Source: Nitrosospira sp. Nl5 (GTDB lineage: Bacteria; Pseudomonadota; Gammaproteobacteria; Burkholderiales; Nitrosomonadaceae). Taken from it: a stretch of DNA of 64,000 nucleotides. The position numbers and the translations under genes were made by a program. Location of the stretch: the NCBI RefSeq assembly GCF_900102495.1, contig NZ_FMVQ01000001.1, positions 248,001-312,000 on the forward strand. The letters are read 5' to 3'. The notes beneath the pieces were generated by a model that was not told where the DNA came from, did not search any database, and saw nothing but the letters and a program-made list of their open reading frames with translations. Shown piece after piece: positions 26,453 to 35,617 of this stretch (its first letter is position 1; every line of letters starts with the position of its first letter).

Positions 26453-27976
26453 TCAGCGATGAGATGGTGAATGGCCCCGTTTGCGCGCTTCGACACGTTT
26501 CAGGAACACGCTCATGACCTCGCGATAGAGCGCATCCTTGAGCAGGGCATCCTCGTTGCCGGCATCCACATTGGGGTTATCGTTGACTTCGATAACATAG
26601 CAGCGGTTATTGACCTGTTTGATGTCGACGCCATAAAATCCATCGCCGATGAGATTGGCGGACTTAAGCGCAATCCTGACTACGTCTTCCGGCGCCTCAT
26701 CCACTGCGACGGCTTGCGTGAATCCTTCACTCAGCTTGTGCTGTTGTTCATCCCGTTTGATGACCTGCCAATGTCCGGCAGGAAAGCCATATCGGGCGAC
26801 GAAAATTACTCGCCGGTCGAGTATGCCCACCCGCCAGTCGAATTCGGTGGGCAACCATTCCTGGGCGATAATCAGTGCCGATTTTTCCAGCAATCCGGTT
26901 ACCCCGGGCAGCAACTCAGCGTCAGCTTCGACCTTTATCACGCCACGCGAAAACGAGCTGTCCGGCTGCTTCAGGACACAGGGGAGGCCGAGACGGGAAG
27001 CGATAACGGAGATATTGTCCCGGTGTACCAGCAGCGTTCGTGGGGTTCGTATATTGTGTTGCGCCAGAAGCTCGGCCAGATAAACCTTGTTGTTGCATTT
27101 GAGGATGGAATCTGGCTCGTCGATGACAACCAGTCCCTCGGCGAATGCCCGGCGCGAAAAGCGGTAAGTGTAGTGGTTGACGAAAGTTGTGTCGCGAATG
27201 AACAACGCATCGAATTCCGGCAGCCGGCTGATGTCCGTGCGGGTGATTAATTCCGCGCGCATGTTCAGTTCCTCGGCGGCTTTCCTGAATTTTTGCATGG
27301 CCTTTGCGTTGGAGGGAGGCTCCGGGTTATCCGGATCGTGCAGAATAGCGAGATCAAAGCGCGGGGAAGCGCGCCTCTTCGCCCCCTGCCCGCGACGCGT
27401 TAAGTAGCTGTCCGCGGCAATCGCGACGAACTCCCGGTCGCGGGGGGCTATGTCGTTCACGGCGATAGCCCGCACACTGCGGAGATTCCATTGGTCTTGC
27501 TGGCGTTCAAACCGGGCACACAGCAACGGTATCGGCAACAGGCCGAAAAGCTGCCGGCTGAGCACGTCGTAGCGGCTCACGGTGGCGCGACCGAAGTAGA
27601 TGCCGAGTTCGAAATTGTCCGGCTTCAGGGGCGCCAGCAAGCGCTGGATGAGCGCGCTCAGGTCCCCGGTAAGGTACCGCAGCAGATTCTGGGACTGCAA
27701 GTCTTCGATTGCGCCCACTTTTGGGAGCGGTTTGTGATCCCGCGCCTCCGCAAGCAGCGATACGTAATAGCCCAGGCTCTGGTAGCGGTAGGATTTGCAC
27801 AGATTGACTATCGTGATGGAATGGCTTGGGACGTGAGTGGAGGCATGATTGGCGGCATACGCCGGATCAGTGAGATAAGTGTGGGCGGCGACGACCGTTG
27901 CGTGGGGAATTTCCAGCGGCCAGTCGCGGGGGTCATCGACGACGATGAGGATGGCCACGGGGAACCTCCCTTTCAT
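26453..27976 (-). CDS. RimK-like ATP-grasp ligase with RLAN N-terminal domain
   Basis: 507 residues. The N-terminal half (about 1-200; LIVVDDPRDWPL, VNLCKSYRYQSLGYYVSLLAEAR) matches the RimK-like ATP-grasp N-terminal (RLAN) domain. The C-terminal half is an ATP-grasp ligase: VIDEPDSILKCNNKVYL, LPCVLKQPDSSFSRGV, and the metal-binding end VIEVNDNPNVDAG. Such enzymes join an amino acid or peptide to a carboxylate using ATP; the partner is unknown. ATG 27976 begins the conserved segment, and ATG 28003 is also possible. The first base lies next to a copy of the dispersed repeat. Confidence 0.83.
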   Translation of the reverse strand: MKGRFPVAILIVVDDPRDWPLEIPHATVVAAHTYLTDPAYAANHASTHVPSHSITIVNLCKSYRYQSLGYYVSLLAEARDHKPLPKVGAIEDLQSQNLLRYLTGDLSALIQRLLAPLKPDNFELGIYFGRATVSRYDVLSRQLFGLLPIPLLCARFERQQDQWNLRSVRAIAVNDIAPRDREFVAIAADSYLTRRGQGAKRRASPRFDLAILHDPDNPEPPSNAKAMQKFRKAAEELNMRAELITRTDISRLPEFDALFIRDTTFVNHYTYRFSRRAFAEGLVVIDEPDSILKCNNKVYLAELLAQHNIRTPRTLLVHRDNISVIASRLGLPCVLKQPDSSFSRGVIKVEADAELLPGVTGLLEKSALIIAQEWLPTEFDWRVGILDRRVIFVARYGFPAGHWQVIKRDEQQHKLSEGFTQAVAVDEAPEDVVRIALKSANLIGDGFYGVDIKQVNNRCYVIEVNDNPNVDAGNEDALLKDALYREVMSVFLKRVEARKRGHSPSHR

Positions 27977-28038
27977 AAAAACCCGCTTTCCATTGCCATC
28001 CATGCATTAACCGGAATAATGTGCATAATGAAGTCTAG

Positions 28039-28110
28039 CAGCCTGCCCGGCTTAAAGGAAATCGGCTGCCAAGCCGTCCGGGCAGGCCGCATCTCCCGCC
28101 GTTTTTTGGC
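28039..28110. repeat. Dispersed repeat, second partial copy
   Basis: GCAGCCTGCCCGGCTTAAAG and the following bases align with 26019 onward, including the CGCCG-T-run near the end. The copy contains a perfect internal stem, GCCTGCCCGG (28041-28050) with CCGGGCAGGC (28078-28087). It lies between divergent genes. Confidence 0.5.
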
Positions 28111-28322
28111 ATGGAACAACGGTGGCTTTAAAGGTGCCTGAATTTTGCCTGGCAGCAGCGGTATGGGCAGGGAACAAGCGCGGCGCCAGCATGCAAATGG
28201 CATTCCCTTGCGGCTGCCGCCGTCAGATTCCACTAATTTTGGATGCCGCTATGCCGCTGCAACTTCGCGGTTCCCCTGGAGTCTTATCAAGGCGATTCTT
28301 AAGAAAAACAGGTGGCGAATTC

Positions 28323-29066
28323 GTGAGACCGATTGCTTTTATAACATTGATAGTTGCCGCCGAATTCGCCGCCGCCGCCGGGCTTGGCAGCGCCGCCGCC
28401 CCGGTCGACGTGCCCGACACGATGGCGGAACGCGTAAAGCCCTGTATTGCCTGCCATGGGCCGGAAGACAGAACGGGAAGAGATGGATATTATCCCCGTA
28501 TCGCCAGCAAGCCCGAGGGCTATCTTTTCAATCAACTGCGCAATTTTCGTGATGGCCGCCGTTATTACCGGCCCATGGCTCTACTGCTTGCAGATGTGTC
28601 GGATCAGTACCTGCTGGAAATGGCTGCTTATTTTTCCACGCTTAAACAGCCTTATCCTCCGCCCGAGCATATGTCTGCTTCACCTGGTGAAATCAAGCTG
28701 GCGCAACAATTGATCAATCGGGGAGACCCCTCCCGAAAAATTCCCGCGTGCGTCCAGTGCCATGGCAAGGAACTGATGGGTACGGCGCCATTTATTCCGG
28801 GCTTGCTGGGCTTGCCACGCGCCTACCTGGTCGCCCAGTTCGGGGCGTGGCGGACTGGGGGGTTGATGCGGGGACAGGCCCCCGATTGCATGTCTGAAAT
28901 CGCAAAGCAGCTCACTCCTAACGAGACGAACGCCATTGCAGCCTGGCTCGCTGCTCAGCCGGTCCCGGAGGATGCGGCGCCGGTGTCCGCGCTTTCCGCC
29001 GAGATGGCCCGGCGTTGCGGAAGCATTGTTCAGCGGGGCGGTGCGCACCCTGAATCCGGCGGTTGA
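28323..29066 (+). CDS. Diheme cytochrome c (c4-like), periplasmic
   Basis: 247 residues from GTG 28323, preceded by AGGTGG. This start gives a proper signal peptide (MRPIAFITLIVAAEFAAAAG); longer frames start in sequence without one. Two haem motifs CIACH and CVQCH lie in two homologous domains, each with a distal methionine region, as in cytochrome c4 electron carriers. Its 3' end is followed by a triheme cytochrome in the same direction, likely the same operon. Together they may form a periplasmic electron-transfer module. Confidence 0.85.
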   Translation: MRPIAFITLIVAAEFAAAAGLGSAAAPVDVPDTMAERVKPCIACHGPEDRTGRDGYYPRIASKPEGYLFNQLRNFRDGRRYYRPMALLLADVSDQYLLEMAAYFSTLKQPYPPPEHMSASPGEIKLAQQLINRGDPSRKIPACVQCHGKELMGTAPFIPGLLGLPRAYLVAQFGAWRTGGLMRGQAPDCMSEIAKQLTPNETNAIAAWLAAQPVPEDAAPVSALSAEMARRCGSIVQRGGAHPESGG

Positions 29067-29202
29067 GCGCCAGCTTTTCAACCCATTTCGAATCAAATCC
29101 CATAATGCGCAATATTTTCTTGTATTCCTTTCGCTTCATACGCCCCTTGGCGGGCTGGCCACGGGATGGATCGCGGCTTGCCCAGCTACCCGGCTTTGGT
29201 TC

Positions 29203-30480
29203 ATGAAACCGGCCATCCTTGCCATCATCATCGCATGCCTGACGGGCCTCGGTTTTTCGTTTGAATTGATGGATGCTGCGGCTGCGGAAAAAGAAGCGGG
29301 GGTCTGGAAGGCTCTTCCCGCTCCGCAACGCCAGGCCCGCGGCGCCTATCTTGCGCGGGCAGGCAATTGCATGGGATGCCACACGGCCCCTGGCGGCCGG
29401 CTCTACGCGGGGGGGCGTAGCCTGTCCACCCCTTTTGGCACGTTTATCACGCCTAACATTACGCCGGACAAGGCAACGGGAATTGGCTACTGGAGCGAGC
29501 AGGATTTCTGGAAAGCATTGCACGAGGGCAAATCACGCGATGGCCGGCCCTTATACCCCGCATTTCCTTATACCGAGTATACGAAAATCACGCGCGAGGA
29601 TTCGGATGCCATTTTTGCGCATCTCAAGACGCTCGCCCCCATCGCGCAGCACAATCCGCCGAGCAAGATTAATTTTCCCTACAATTTTCAGCCCCTGCTA
29701 AGCCTCTGGCGCGCGATTTACTTCAAGCCCGGCGTTTATCAGCGGGAAGCCGCCAAAAGCAATGAATGGAACCGTGGTGCTTATCTGGTGCAGGGCCTCG
29801 GACATTGCAATGCCTGCCATGCGGAACGTAATCCGCTTGGTGCCACGGGGGAGGATGCATTGGGGGGAGGGCAGATCATGGGTTCGAACTGGTATGCACC
29901 GTCTTTAACCTCAAGCCTGGAGGCAGGTACCGCTAATTGGCCGATCGAGGATATTATCCAGCTGCTCACCACTGGCATTTCGCCGCGCTCGGCCGCATCG
30001 GGTCCCATGGCGGAAGTCGTCAGGCAAAGCCTGCAACATTTGAGCAAGGAGGACGCGCGGGCAATGGCCGTCTACCTCAAGTCATTGCCCGAAAGCAGTC
30101 CGCGTGTCCGGGCAACGGCTCCCGTGCTGACCGAGCAGGTGAAAAACTGGTTCCAGCGCGGTGCCAGGATTTACGAGAAACATTGCCAGGATTGCCATGG
30201 TGATTCAGGGCAGGGCGCACCCGGCATTTACCCCCCACTGGCGGGCAATCGGGGAGTTACCATGACACCTCCCGTCAACGCGGTGCGCAGCATCCTTAAT
30301 GGAGGCTACCCGCCGTCCACCGCGGGCAATCCACGTCCTTACGGCATGCCGCCGTTTGCGCAAGTGTTGCGCGACGACGAGGTCGCGCTGGTCTTGTCGT
30401 ATATCCGCAATATGTGGGGCAACCGTGCCAGCCTGGTCACAGCGGCTCAGGTCGACAGGAGCCGCGAAGGTATCCACTAA
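29203..30480 (+). CDS. Triheme cytochrome c, alcohol-dehydrogenase-subunit type
   Basis: 425 residues from ATG 29203, which gives a signal peptide (MKPAILAIIIACLTG). Three haem c motifs CMGCH, CNACH and CQDCH mark three cytochrome domains of about 130 residues. The first contains TPFGTFITPNITPDKATGIG, typical of cytochrome subunits of membrane-bound alcohol, aldehyde or gluconate dehydrogenases. No dehydrogenase subunit is beside it, so the donor is unknown. It follows the diheme cytochrome by 136 bases. Confidence 0.88.
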   Translation: MKPAILAIIIACLTGLGFSFELMDAAAAEKEAGVWKALPAPQRQARGAYLARAGNCMGCHTAPGGRLYAGGRSLSTPFGTFITPNITPDKATGIGYWSEQDFWKALHEGKSRDGRPLYPAFPYTEYTKITREDSDAIFAHLKTLAPIAQHNPPSKINFPYNFQPLLSLWRAIYFKPGVYQREAAKSNEWNRGAYLVQGLGHCNACHAERNPLGATGEDALGGGQIMGSNWYAPSLTSSLEAGTANWPIEDIIQLLTTGISPRSAASGPMAEVVRQSLQHLSKEDARAMAVYLKSLPESSPRVRATAPVLTEQVKNWFQRGARIYEKHCQDCHGDSGQGAPGIYPPLAGNRGVTMTPPVNAVRSILNGGYPPSTAGNPRPYGMPPFAQVLRDDEVALVLSYIRNMWGNRASLVTAAQVDRSREGIH

Positions 30481-30527
30481 GGTAATACACTGCACCACCC
30501 CGGCTTGATAGTCACAAAGCCGGAACT

Positions 30528-30767
30528 TTAGAGCAGAGGCTCGTCCGCGGGGTCAACGATCGGATCTCCGGGGGACGGGTCAGGGTCGAACGGTCGTGGA
30601 TCCACCGGTTTATCCGGATCGAATGGCTGGGGATCTTTCCGTGGCTTGTCGGGATCGATGGGACGAGGGGGATCTTGTATCGGCTTGTCCGGAGAAGGTT
30701 CGGGCGTGTCAGGCCTGCCGGGCCGTCCGGGGCCATTGGGCCGATTTTGGGAGTAAAGGTCTGTCAT
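30528..30767 (-). CDS. Proline/aspartate-rich small protein with PDKP repeats
   Basis: 79 residues, strongly biased to Pro, Asp, Arg and Lys, with repeated units such as PDKP, RPIDPDKP, QPFDPDKP and RPFDPD. It has no signal peptide, is predicted disordered, and no family was recognised. The start ATG 30767 has AAAGGG upstream. Repetition at protein level with synonymous codon differences argues that it is translated. Confidence 0.5.
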   Translation of the reverse strand: MTDLYSQNRPNGPGRPGRPDTPEPSPDKPIQDPPRPIDPDKPRKDPQPFDPDKPVDPRPFDPDPSPGDPIVDPADEPLL

Positions 30768-30972
30768 GATAAGGCCCTTTCGGAAATAACCGTTGGATCT
30801 CAATGCGGGAATTGGCGGCGATTCGGGTTTTGGCGCTGCAAGGTGGAAAGGCGGACTTGCCAAAAAGGCGAAGAGCGAGTCCGGGGATAAGGGTACTGCA
30901 CGGAGTTGACAATAAGTCACAAATACACCGGGAAACGCACGCCAGCTGACAAGCTTTACGGACTACCACCAT

Positions 30973-30992
30973 GCCCCGTCCTCTGACGGGGC
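30973..30992 (-). terminator. Strong hairpin after the CHRD gene
   Basis: Perfect 8-bp stem GCCCCGTC/GACGGGGC with a 4-base loop, 18 bases after the leftward CHRD stop. There is no T-run, so it may be an RNA-stabilising hairpin rather than an intrinsic terminator. Confidence 0.4.
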
Positions 30993-31009
30993 AGAGGGAT
31001 TGGCGCACA

Positions 31010-31456
31010 TCACTCCATGCGTTTCTTCAACTGGCCGCGAATCTCTCCGCTCTTGTGTTCGTCGCTATGAATATTGACGTAAAGATTTCCCGCTTTGTAG
31101 GCATCGTATTGCGCGTCGGTCAGTGCGGCGCCGGCCGGAACGGACCATTCGTTGTCGGAAGCCTTCTTGAGCGTAATAATATCCGGCCCATTTTTACCAA
31201 CCGCTCCTTCATGAATGTGCGCGCCCGTGCCCTTGATGCCGGAGGTGGTTATTGTACCTTTGATGGATTTGTCATCCTCAACTTTTATGGTGCCGGTGCC
31301 GGTCGCGGAAGTTTGGACGGGAGGCACTTCCTGATCGCCGCTCAGGTTAACCTTGAGTTCACCAGCTGTCGCCATTCCCGCGCTTCCGGCAAAAGCGACG
31401 GCTATCAACGCAATAATAGCCAGGGTGAATTGTGATTTGCGAAGAATTGTAGTCAT
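31010..31456 (-). CDS. CHRD-domain secreted protein
   Basis: 148 residues. Signal peptide about 1-32 (GSAGMATAG), then one CHRD domain: LSGDQEVPPVQTSATGTG, GAHIHEGAVGKNGP, YVNIHSDEHKSGEIRGQL. CHRD domains, first seen in chordin, occur in many bacterial periplasmic proteins, and their exact role is not established. GGAGG is present upstream of the ATG. It stands alone. Confidence 0.88.
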   Translation of the reverse strand: MTTILRKSQFTLAIIALIAVAFAGSAGMATAGELKVNLSGDQEVPPVQTSATGTGTIKVEDDKSIKGTITTSGIKGTGAHIHEGAVGKNGPDIITLKKASDNEWSVPAGAALTDAQYDAYKAGNLYVNIHSDEHKSGEIRGQLKKRME

Positions 31457-31783
31457 TTGTGTGCCTCCTTCAGGTTGATAAAAAAATTACGTCACCGGCT
31501 AACTGGTTCCATTCGTTTTTTCCTGCTTGCCATCTCGATAGGCAAAAGTATGTTTAACACTTAAGGATGAGTCAGTACGGTAGCGTACGTAAGTTAATGA
31601 TTCTCAATCCTACGAGTATTGGACAACGACGCAGTGCCGACAATACAGCAGCTTATTGATAATAGTTGCGAGGTGTTAAAGACCTAAACCTTACCCGTAA
31701 CCATTGAGAGTATCAAGACCAGGAGCGGCGAAAACGTTTGAATGGCTGACGGTGCTTCCGCAGCCAGCATTCGGGTTGGCGGC
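31457..31783. other. Spacer without gene
   Basis: About 330 bases between the CHRD gene and creA, fairly AT-rich. It presumably carries the CHRD promoter; nothing specific was recognised. Confidence 0.6.
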
Positions 31784-32257
31784 TTATTTAACCGGAATAG
31801 GGTTTCCGTGCGCAACGGGGACGGCGGTAACGCTATTTGTCGGACTTCCCTCTATTAATTTGTCGGAATAAGTGAGATAGATAAGCGTGTTTCGCTTGGA
31901 GTCGACCAGTCGGACGATATGCAGGCGCTTGAACAGAATGGACATGCGTTCGGTAAACACATCCTCCTGCACGGGGAGTTTCCCGGAAAAATGGAGCACT
32001 TCGGACACTTGACGACAAGCAATGGACGCCTCCGCCTTGTCCTCCGCGAGTCCGACCGTACCTTTTACTCCGCCTGTTCTTGCGCGGGAAACATAGCAGG
32101 TTATTCCCTGGACCTTGGGATCGTCATAGGCCTCGATAACCACCCGGTCATCCTTTCCAAGCCAGCGGAAAGCCGTGTCCACTTCGCCGATGAGCTCGGC
32201 TTTGACAGGGATACAGACTATTGCCAGCATTCCTAACGTGATTCTGATTCCTGTCAT
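31784..32257 (-). CDS. creA: CreA family periplasmic protein
   Basis: 157 residues with a short signal peptide (cut near VKA). Family features: IGEVDTAFRWLGKDDRVVIEAYDDPKVQGITCYVSRARTGG near the N-terminus, with two cysteines (Cys54 and the one in IACRQV) likely disulphide-bonded. CreA is widespread in proteobacteria but of unknown function; in E. coli it lies upstream of creBCD, not seen here. Confidence 0.87.
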   Translation of the reverse strand: MTGIRITLGMLAIVCIPVKAELIGEVDTAFRWLGKDDRVVIEAYDDPKVQGITCYVSRARTGGVKGTVGLAEDKAEASIACRQVSEVLHFSGKLPVQEDVFTERMSILFKRLHIVRLVDSKRNTLIYLTYSDKLIEGSPTNSVTAVPVAHGNPIPVK

Positions 32258-32328
32258 TTGCGGTTCCTGTCGGGTTATGCTTAGTATGCTCTGTCACTCT
32301 CATTCAAAGCGGCGCAGCTTGGTTGCCG

Positions 32329-32359
32329 GGAGCGCCAACCCGTTTGGCTCTCCCAGGCC
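32329..32359. terminator. Hairpin between creA and the PEP-CTERM gene
   Basis: GGGAGCGCCAA and TTTGGCTCTCCC form a nearly perfect stem with a 4-5 base loop, in the 150-base gap. It lacks a T-run and may end or protect the leftward transcript from 33560. Confidence 0.35.
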
Positions 32360-32408
32360 AAGGTCCCCTTCACCCGAATACCGGCTGCCAGGGACCCTGT
32401 GTTACATT

Positions 32409-33560
32409 TTATATCACAACGGCGGGTTTTCTGCGGCGTACTATCCAGCCCATTAAACCCAGCCCGGCCAGCAACATCGCATAGGTATCGGTTTCCGGAA
32501 CAGCCAGTGTGATATCAGCTGTTGCAGTCAACCCTGGATGGGCGGCAACGGTTTTATCCGCGTGTAAATCAATCCCCCCCCCCACTAAGGAGGTGTCGAA
32601 AGTGCTGCCCGCATGGAGGGCAGAGTTAACATTGGCACCCAATGCCGAGCCGGCATCTGCATTCAAAACAACCCCGTCGGGACTGCTGACCTCCGCACCG
32701 GCTCCTGCATTGGCACCGGAGGCAAAGGAGCCAATATCGGCGGCTATTTCGCTTGTGGCATCAAGTGCGGAGACGGAGGCGCCTACCTTGCTCGCCGCAA
32801 GATCAGCCGTTGCAGCTAATCCTGCATCGGCGGCAACGATTTTATCCGCCTGCAAATCAATCGCCCCACTCGCTAAGGAGGTGTCGAAAGTGCCGCCCGC
32901 CTGAAGCGCGGAGTTAACGTTAACACCCAACGCGGAATTGGCATTTGCATTCAATGTACCCGTAGCGTGACTGCTGACCTCCGCGCCGGCCCCTGCATTG
33001 GCACCGAAGGCCGGGGAACCAACATCGGCGGCTATTTCGCTTGCGCCATCAAGTGCCGAGACGGAAGTACCCACCTTGCTCGCGGTATCCAGGGCCGGAG
33101 TAGAAACTGTTACCTTATTTATCGCATCAACCGCGGGTGAAGCGACAGTTACCGTACCAGTGGCATCAAGCGCTCGTGCGGCCGCTACCTCGCTCGTCAC
33201 ATCGAGTGCTGGCGCGGCCACGGTTACCTTACCGGTAGCGCCTAGCGCTTGGGCCGGAAGTATTTCCTTGCCCGAGGAGTCGAGAGCTGCTGAGGCCACG
33301 TTAACATCGGTCGTGGCGTCGGGTACTGACGTGGTGACAGCGGCCTTGCCCGAGGCATCAACTGCCGGTGTGACAACCGTTGCCTTATTTGTGGTTTCGA
33401 GCACCGGCGTGGATACCGTTGTATTGCTCGTGGCATGCAGCGCCGGCACTGCCGCAGAGGCGGCTACGCTCCCCGTCGCACTCGTGGTTGCGTAGGCAGA
33501 TTGGGTTGCAAGGCCGGACAGAGCCAAGAGGGTGGTCACAATCGCTTTGGTTTTCGTCAT
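32409..33560 (-). CDS. Repetitive PEP-CTERM secreted protein
   Basis: 383 residues. Signal peptide 1-24. Residues about 45-160 are short degenerate repeats of 14-15 residues (VSTPALDTASK type). Residues 160-349 are two tandem copies of a 94-96-residue unit (ASKVGTSVSALD / ASKVGASVSALD starts). The C-terminus has the sorting signal: VPETDTYAMLL, a hydrophobic span and RRRK. PEP-CTERM proteins are processed by an exosortase and are linked to exopolysaccharide. Composition is very rich in Ala, Thr, Ser and Val, as in surface fibres. The exosortase is not in this window. Confidence 0.85.
   Translation of the reverse strand: MTKTKAIVTTLLALSGLATQSAYATTSATGSVAASAAVPALHATSNTTVSTPVLETTNKATVVTPAVDASGKAAVTTSVPDATTDVNVASAALDSSGKEILPAQALGATGKVTVAAPALDVTSEVAAARALDATGTVTVASPAVDAINKVTVSTPALDTASKVGTSVSALDGASEIAADVGSPAFGANAGAGAEVSSHATGTLNANANSALGVNVNSALQAGGTFDTSLASGAIDLQADKIVAADAGLAATADLAASKVGASVSALDATSEIAADIGSFASGANAGAGAEVSSPDGVVLNADAGSALGANVNSALHAGSTFDTSLVGGGIDLHADKTVAAHPGLTATADITLAVPETDTYAMLLAGLGLMGWIVRRRKPAVVI
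32514..33083 (-). repeat. Tandem 282-288-bp coding duplication
   Basis: Two direct copies (about 32514-32795 and 32796-33083) encode the 94- and 96-residue units of the PEP-CTERM protein. They differ by point changes, so the duplication is not recent. Confidence 0.75.
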
Positions 33561-34191
33561 AGGAGTTCTCCAGCTTTATGCATCATGTAATTCTCCAAAA
33601 GAAAGATTAAAAAATGTTGCAGCCGGCTAAAATCCCCTCCCGGAAGATTCAGTTTCAGTGAGTATGATGCCTTCCATCTACAAAGGGCATAAATAGCGCA
33701 GCCCTATGACTTAAGCAAATATTGTGCCAAATATATAATACATTAATAATTAAAGAGTTATGACCAATAAAACGTTAGAGGTAAAAAATTATCGTCTCCA
33801 AAGCGCGACATCTATCTTGAATACCTTGATTAAGTGAATGAAACCGCTGGATATTATGGCGTCGTTCCAGCGCGACAGCATGAGATGACATCAGCGGTAG
33901 GCAAGCATGGGTCAAGCGAAAGGCTTTTTAATGTCTTTCGCATGTTGACATTCGGCTACAGCAACATATTGCGACGCCATAATAATTTCTGAATTTCTGA
34001 TGCGGCGGAATTCGCTGGCTATTGAGTCGTCATGATCGGTCAAGATTGCTTCCCACAGTATTTTCTAGAAAAAACATGCGATCTCCCGGGGATGGCGGAC
34101 GGATAATGCCGAATGAGGTGTTTTGGAATATTGATCGGCGCCATGGGTGAAAAAGACAGGGGCAGGCCGGGGCCGGGGCCGTACCCCTCTT
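33561..34191. other. Spacer with inverted-repeat element
   Basis: About 630 bases without a gene. It is AT-rich near 33700-33790, probably the promoter region of the leftward PEP-CTERM gene, and contains the element at 33852-33984. Confidence 0.6.
33852..33984. repeat. 133-bp element with perfect 13-bp inverted ends
   Basis: TATTATGGCGTCG at 33852-33864 and CGACGCCATAATA at 33972-33984 are exact inverted repeats. Inside lies another hairpin, GCGAAAG/CTTTCGC, around 33925-33950. No target duplication was seen. Confidence 0.55.
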
Positions 34192-35577
34192 TTAACTGGT
34201 TGCAGCAGGCAAAGCTGATAGATAGCGGATTGCGGTGGCGCTGGGGAGAAAACAATACGCCGCTCCGCGGCAGGTGACAAAACTGGTGAGGCCTGTGACT
34301 TCGACGGGACGCCTCTGGCCTTCGATCGGGATAAGGAAAGTTGCGGCCGATCCTGCATTGTTTCCGTTATCTCCAATCAGCGGGTCTCTGGTGCCGCCCA
34401 GGCCAGGTGCGAAGCTTCCCTTGTTGGCCCAGTCGGACATTAAAAACTCGAACTGATCCTTGAGGCTTACTCCGATAAAAAGACCAAGCAATCCCCGCTC
34501 GATCCCATCATCAGGATTGGCCGGATCATAAGGAGGCCCATAGGGAAGTCCGCGGCGGACAATACGATGCTTGAGACCGCTGTTTCCAGCCACAATCGCG
34601 TTGCGCGGATTCATGCGCCGGATATGCGATCCCAGGGGACAGCGATAGCCGCGGCGATCATCGAAGGCGTCGGGCATGCTATCGCCTGGCACATAGTCGA
34701 AGCTATTGCGTTTCTCGAGAGGAATGCGTTCGTCGGCGGAATGTGGCGAGAGGGAAAGAGGAACCCCGTCGCGCCAGCGACCACAAAGCTTGGCGGCTAT
34801 CAGTTCCCGGTCAAAGCCCGTTTGATGAGCCGCTTCCGTCAGAAACTGCTCGAAGCCACGACAATCCTGGGACAGAATGCGGAACGCCACGAAGCTGCCG
34901 TTACGGCCCAGCGCGTCAGGTGTTGGCACCGGGTAGGTAAAGTCCGAATACTGGCTGGGGTAACCCAGCAGGAATTCTCCAGCCGGAGCTTTCGGAAGCA
35001 CGTCCGGCATGAGCGGTGGTAGCCCGCCATCAATGGTGGGTTGTGCGAAGCCATCGCGGTAGCCAAAGTGCGCCACGTTTCCGGGTAGGCTTCTGCCATC
35101 GTGCACGGAAAGCTCCGACATCGCATTTCTGCCCGAATAAAGTTCCCGGAGCTGCCCAGTAACGTGCTCCAGGATTTCCTCCGTTTCGGCAAAGAGGAAC
35201 AGCAGGAGATGCAGGGCTGGGCTCGCGAACTGATCTTTCCAATGCTCAGGGCTGCTTTCTCCGGTATCGCCCACCCGCTGGGCGCGGGCTGGCGCACCTG
35301 CGGCAAACTCCTCCGGGAATGACGCCAGCGAAAGAGGTGAAAGCCCAAGAGCAGCCAAACCGGTGTAGGTAAGCCCGACATTAAGGCAATATGGCGGTTT
35401 CACGGTCCAATCGGTGGCGGTTGAAAGTTGAGGCGAATTGCCGCCATTTACCAGCCCGCCAAGAAATTGCCTGGCAGCGGCCGGTTGCGCAATCGTCAAG
35501 GCGAATACGCGCAGCGCCGGCATGGCGTAAGTGCGGAGGATGAATCCCTGGATGTCGGCGTGTGGCAAATCAGGCAT
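34192..35577 (-). CDS. DyP-type haem peroxidase
   Basis: 461 residues. The diagnostic GxxDG motif appears as GYRDGFAQPTIDG. CPLGSHIRRMNPR and the final ligand-loop region (GLLGLFIGVSLKDQFEFLMSDW) match the long bacterial dye-decolourising peroxidases. Haem binding uses a C-terminal His; HIRRMNPR and KHRIVRRG are candidates. There is no obvious signal peptide. ATG 35577 starts the conserved part. A gene 41 bases upstream encodes a small partner, so both probably form an operon. Confidence 0.88.
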   Translation of the reverse strand: MPDLPHADIQGFILRTYAMPALRVFALTIAQPAAARQFLGGLVNGGNSPQLSTATDWTVKPPYCLNVGLTYTGLAALGLSPLSLASFPEEFAAGAPARAQRVGDTGESSPEHWKDQFASPALHLLLFLFAETEEILEHVTGQLRELYSGRNAMSELSVHDGRSLPGNVAHFGYRDGFAQPTIDGGLPPLMPDVLPKAPAGEFLLGYPSQYSDFTYPVPTPDALGRNGSFVAFRILSQDCRGFEQFLTEAAHQTGFDRELIAAKLCGRWRDGVPLSLSPHSADERIPLEKRNSFDYVPGDSMPDAFDDRRGYRCPLGSHIRRMNPRNAIVAGNSGLKHRIVRRGLPYGPPYDPANPDDGIERGLLGLFIGVSLKDQFEFLMSDWANKGSFAPGLGGTRDPLIGDNGNNAGSAATFLIPIEGQRRPVEVTGLTSFVTCRGAAYCFLPSATAIRYLSALPAATS

Positions 35578-35617
35578 GATAGGTTTCAAATTCCGGCGAT
35601 CGTGTGATCGGACCCGC

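Noticed and set aside
26471-27250. Plus-strand ORF of 259 codons
   Set aside because: Antisense to the ATP-grasp gene, which has all catalytic motifs.
32409-33560. Coding repeats as CRISPR or tandem non-coding array
   Set aside because: The repeats keep one open frame with signal peptide and sorting tail, and spacing is not CRISPR-like.
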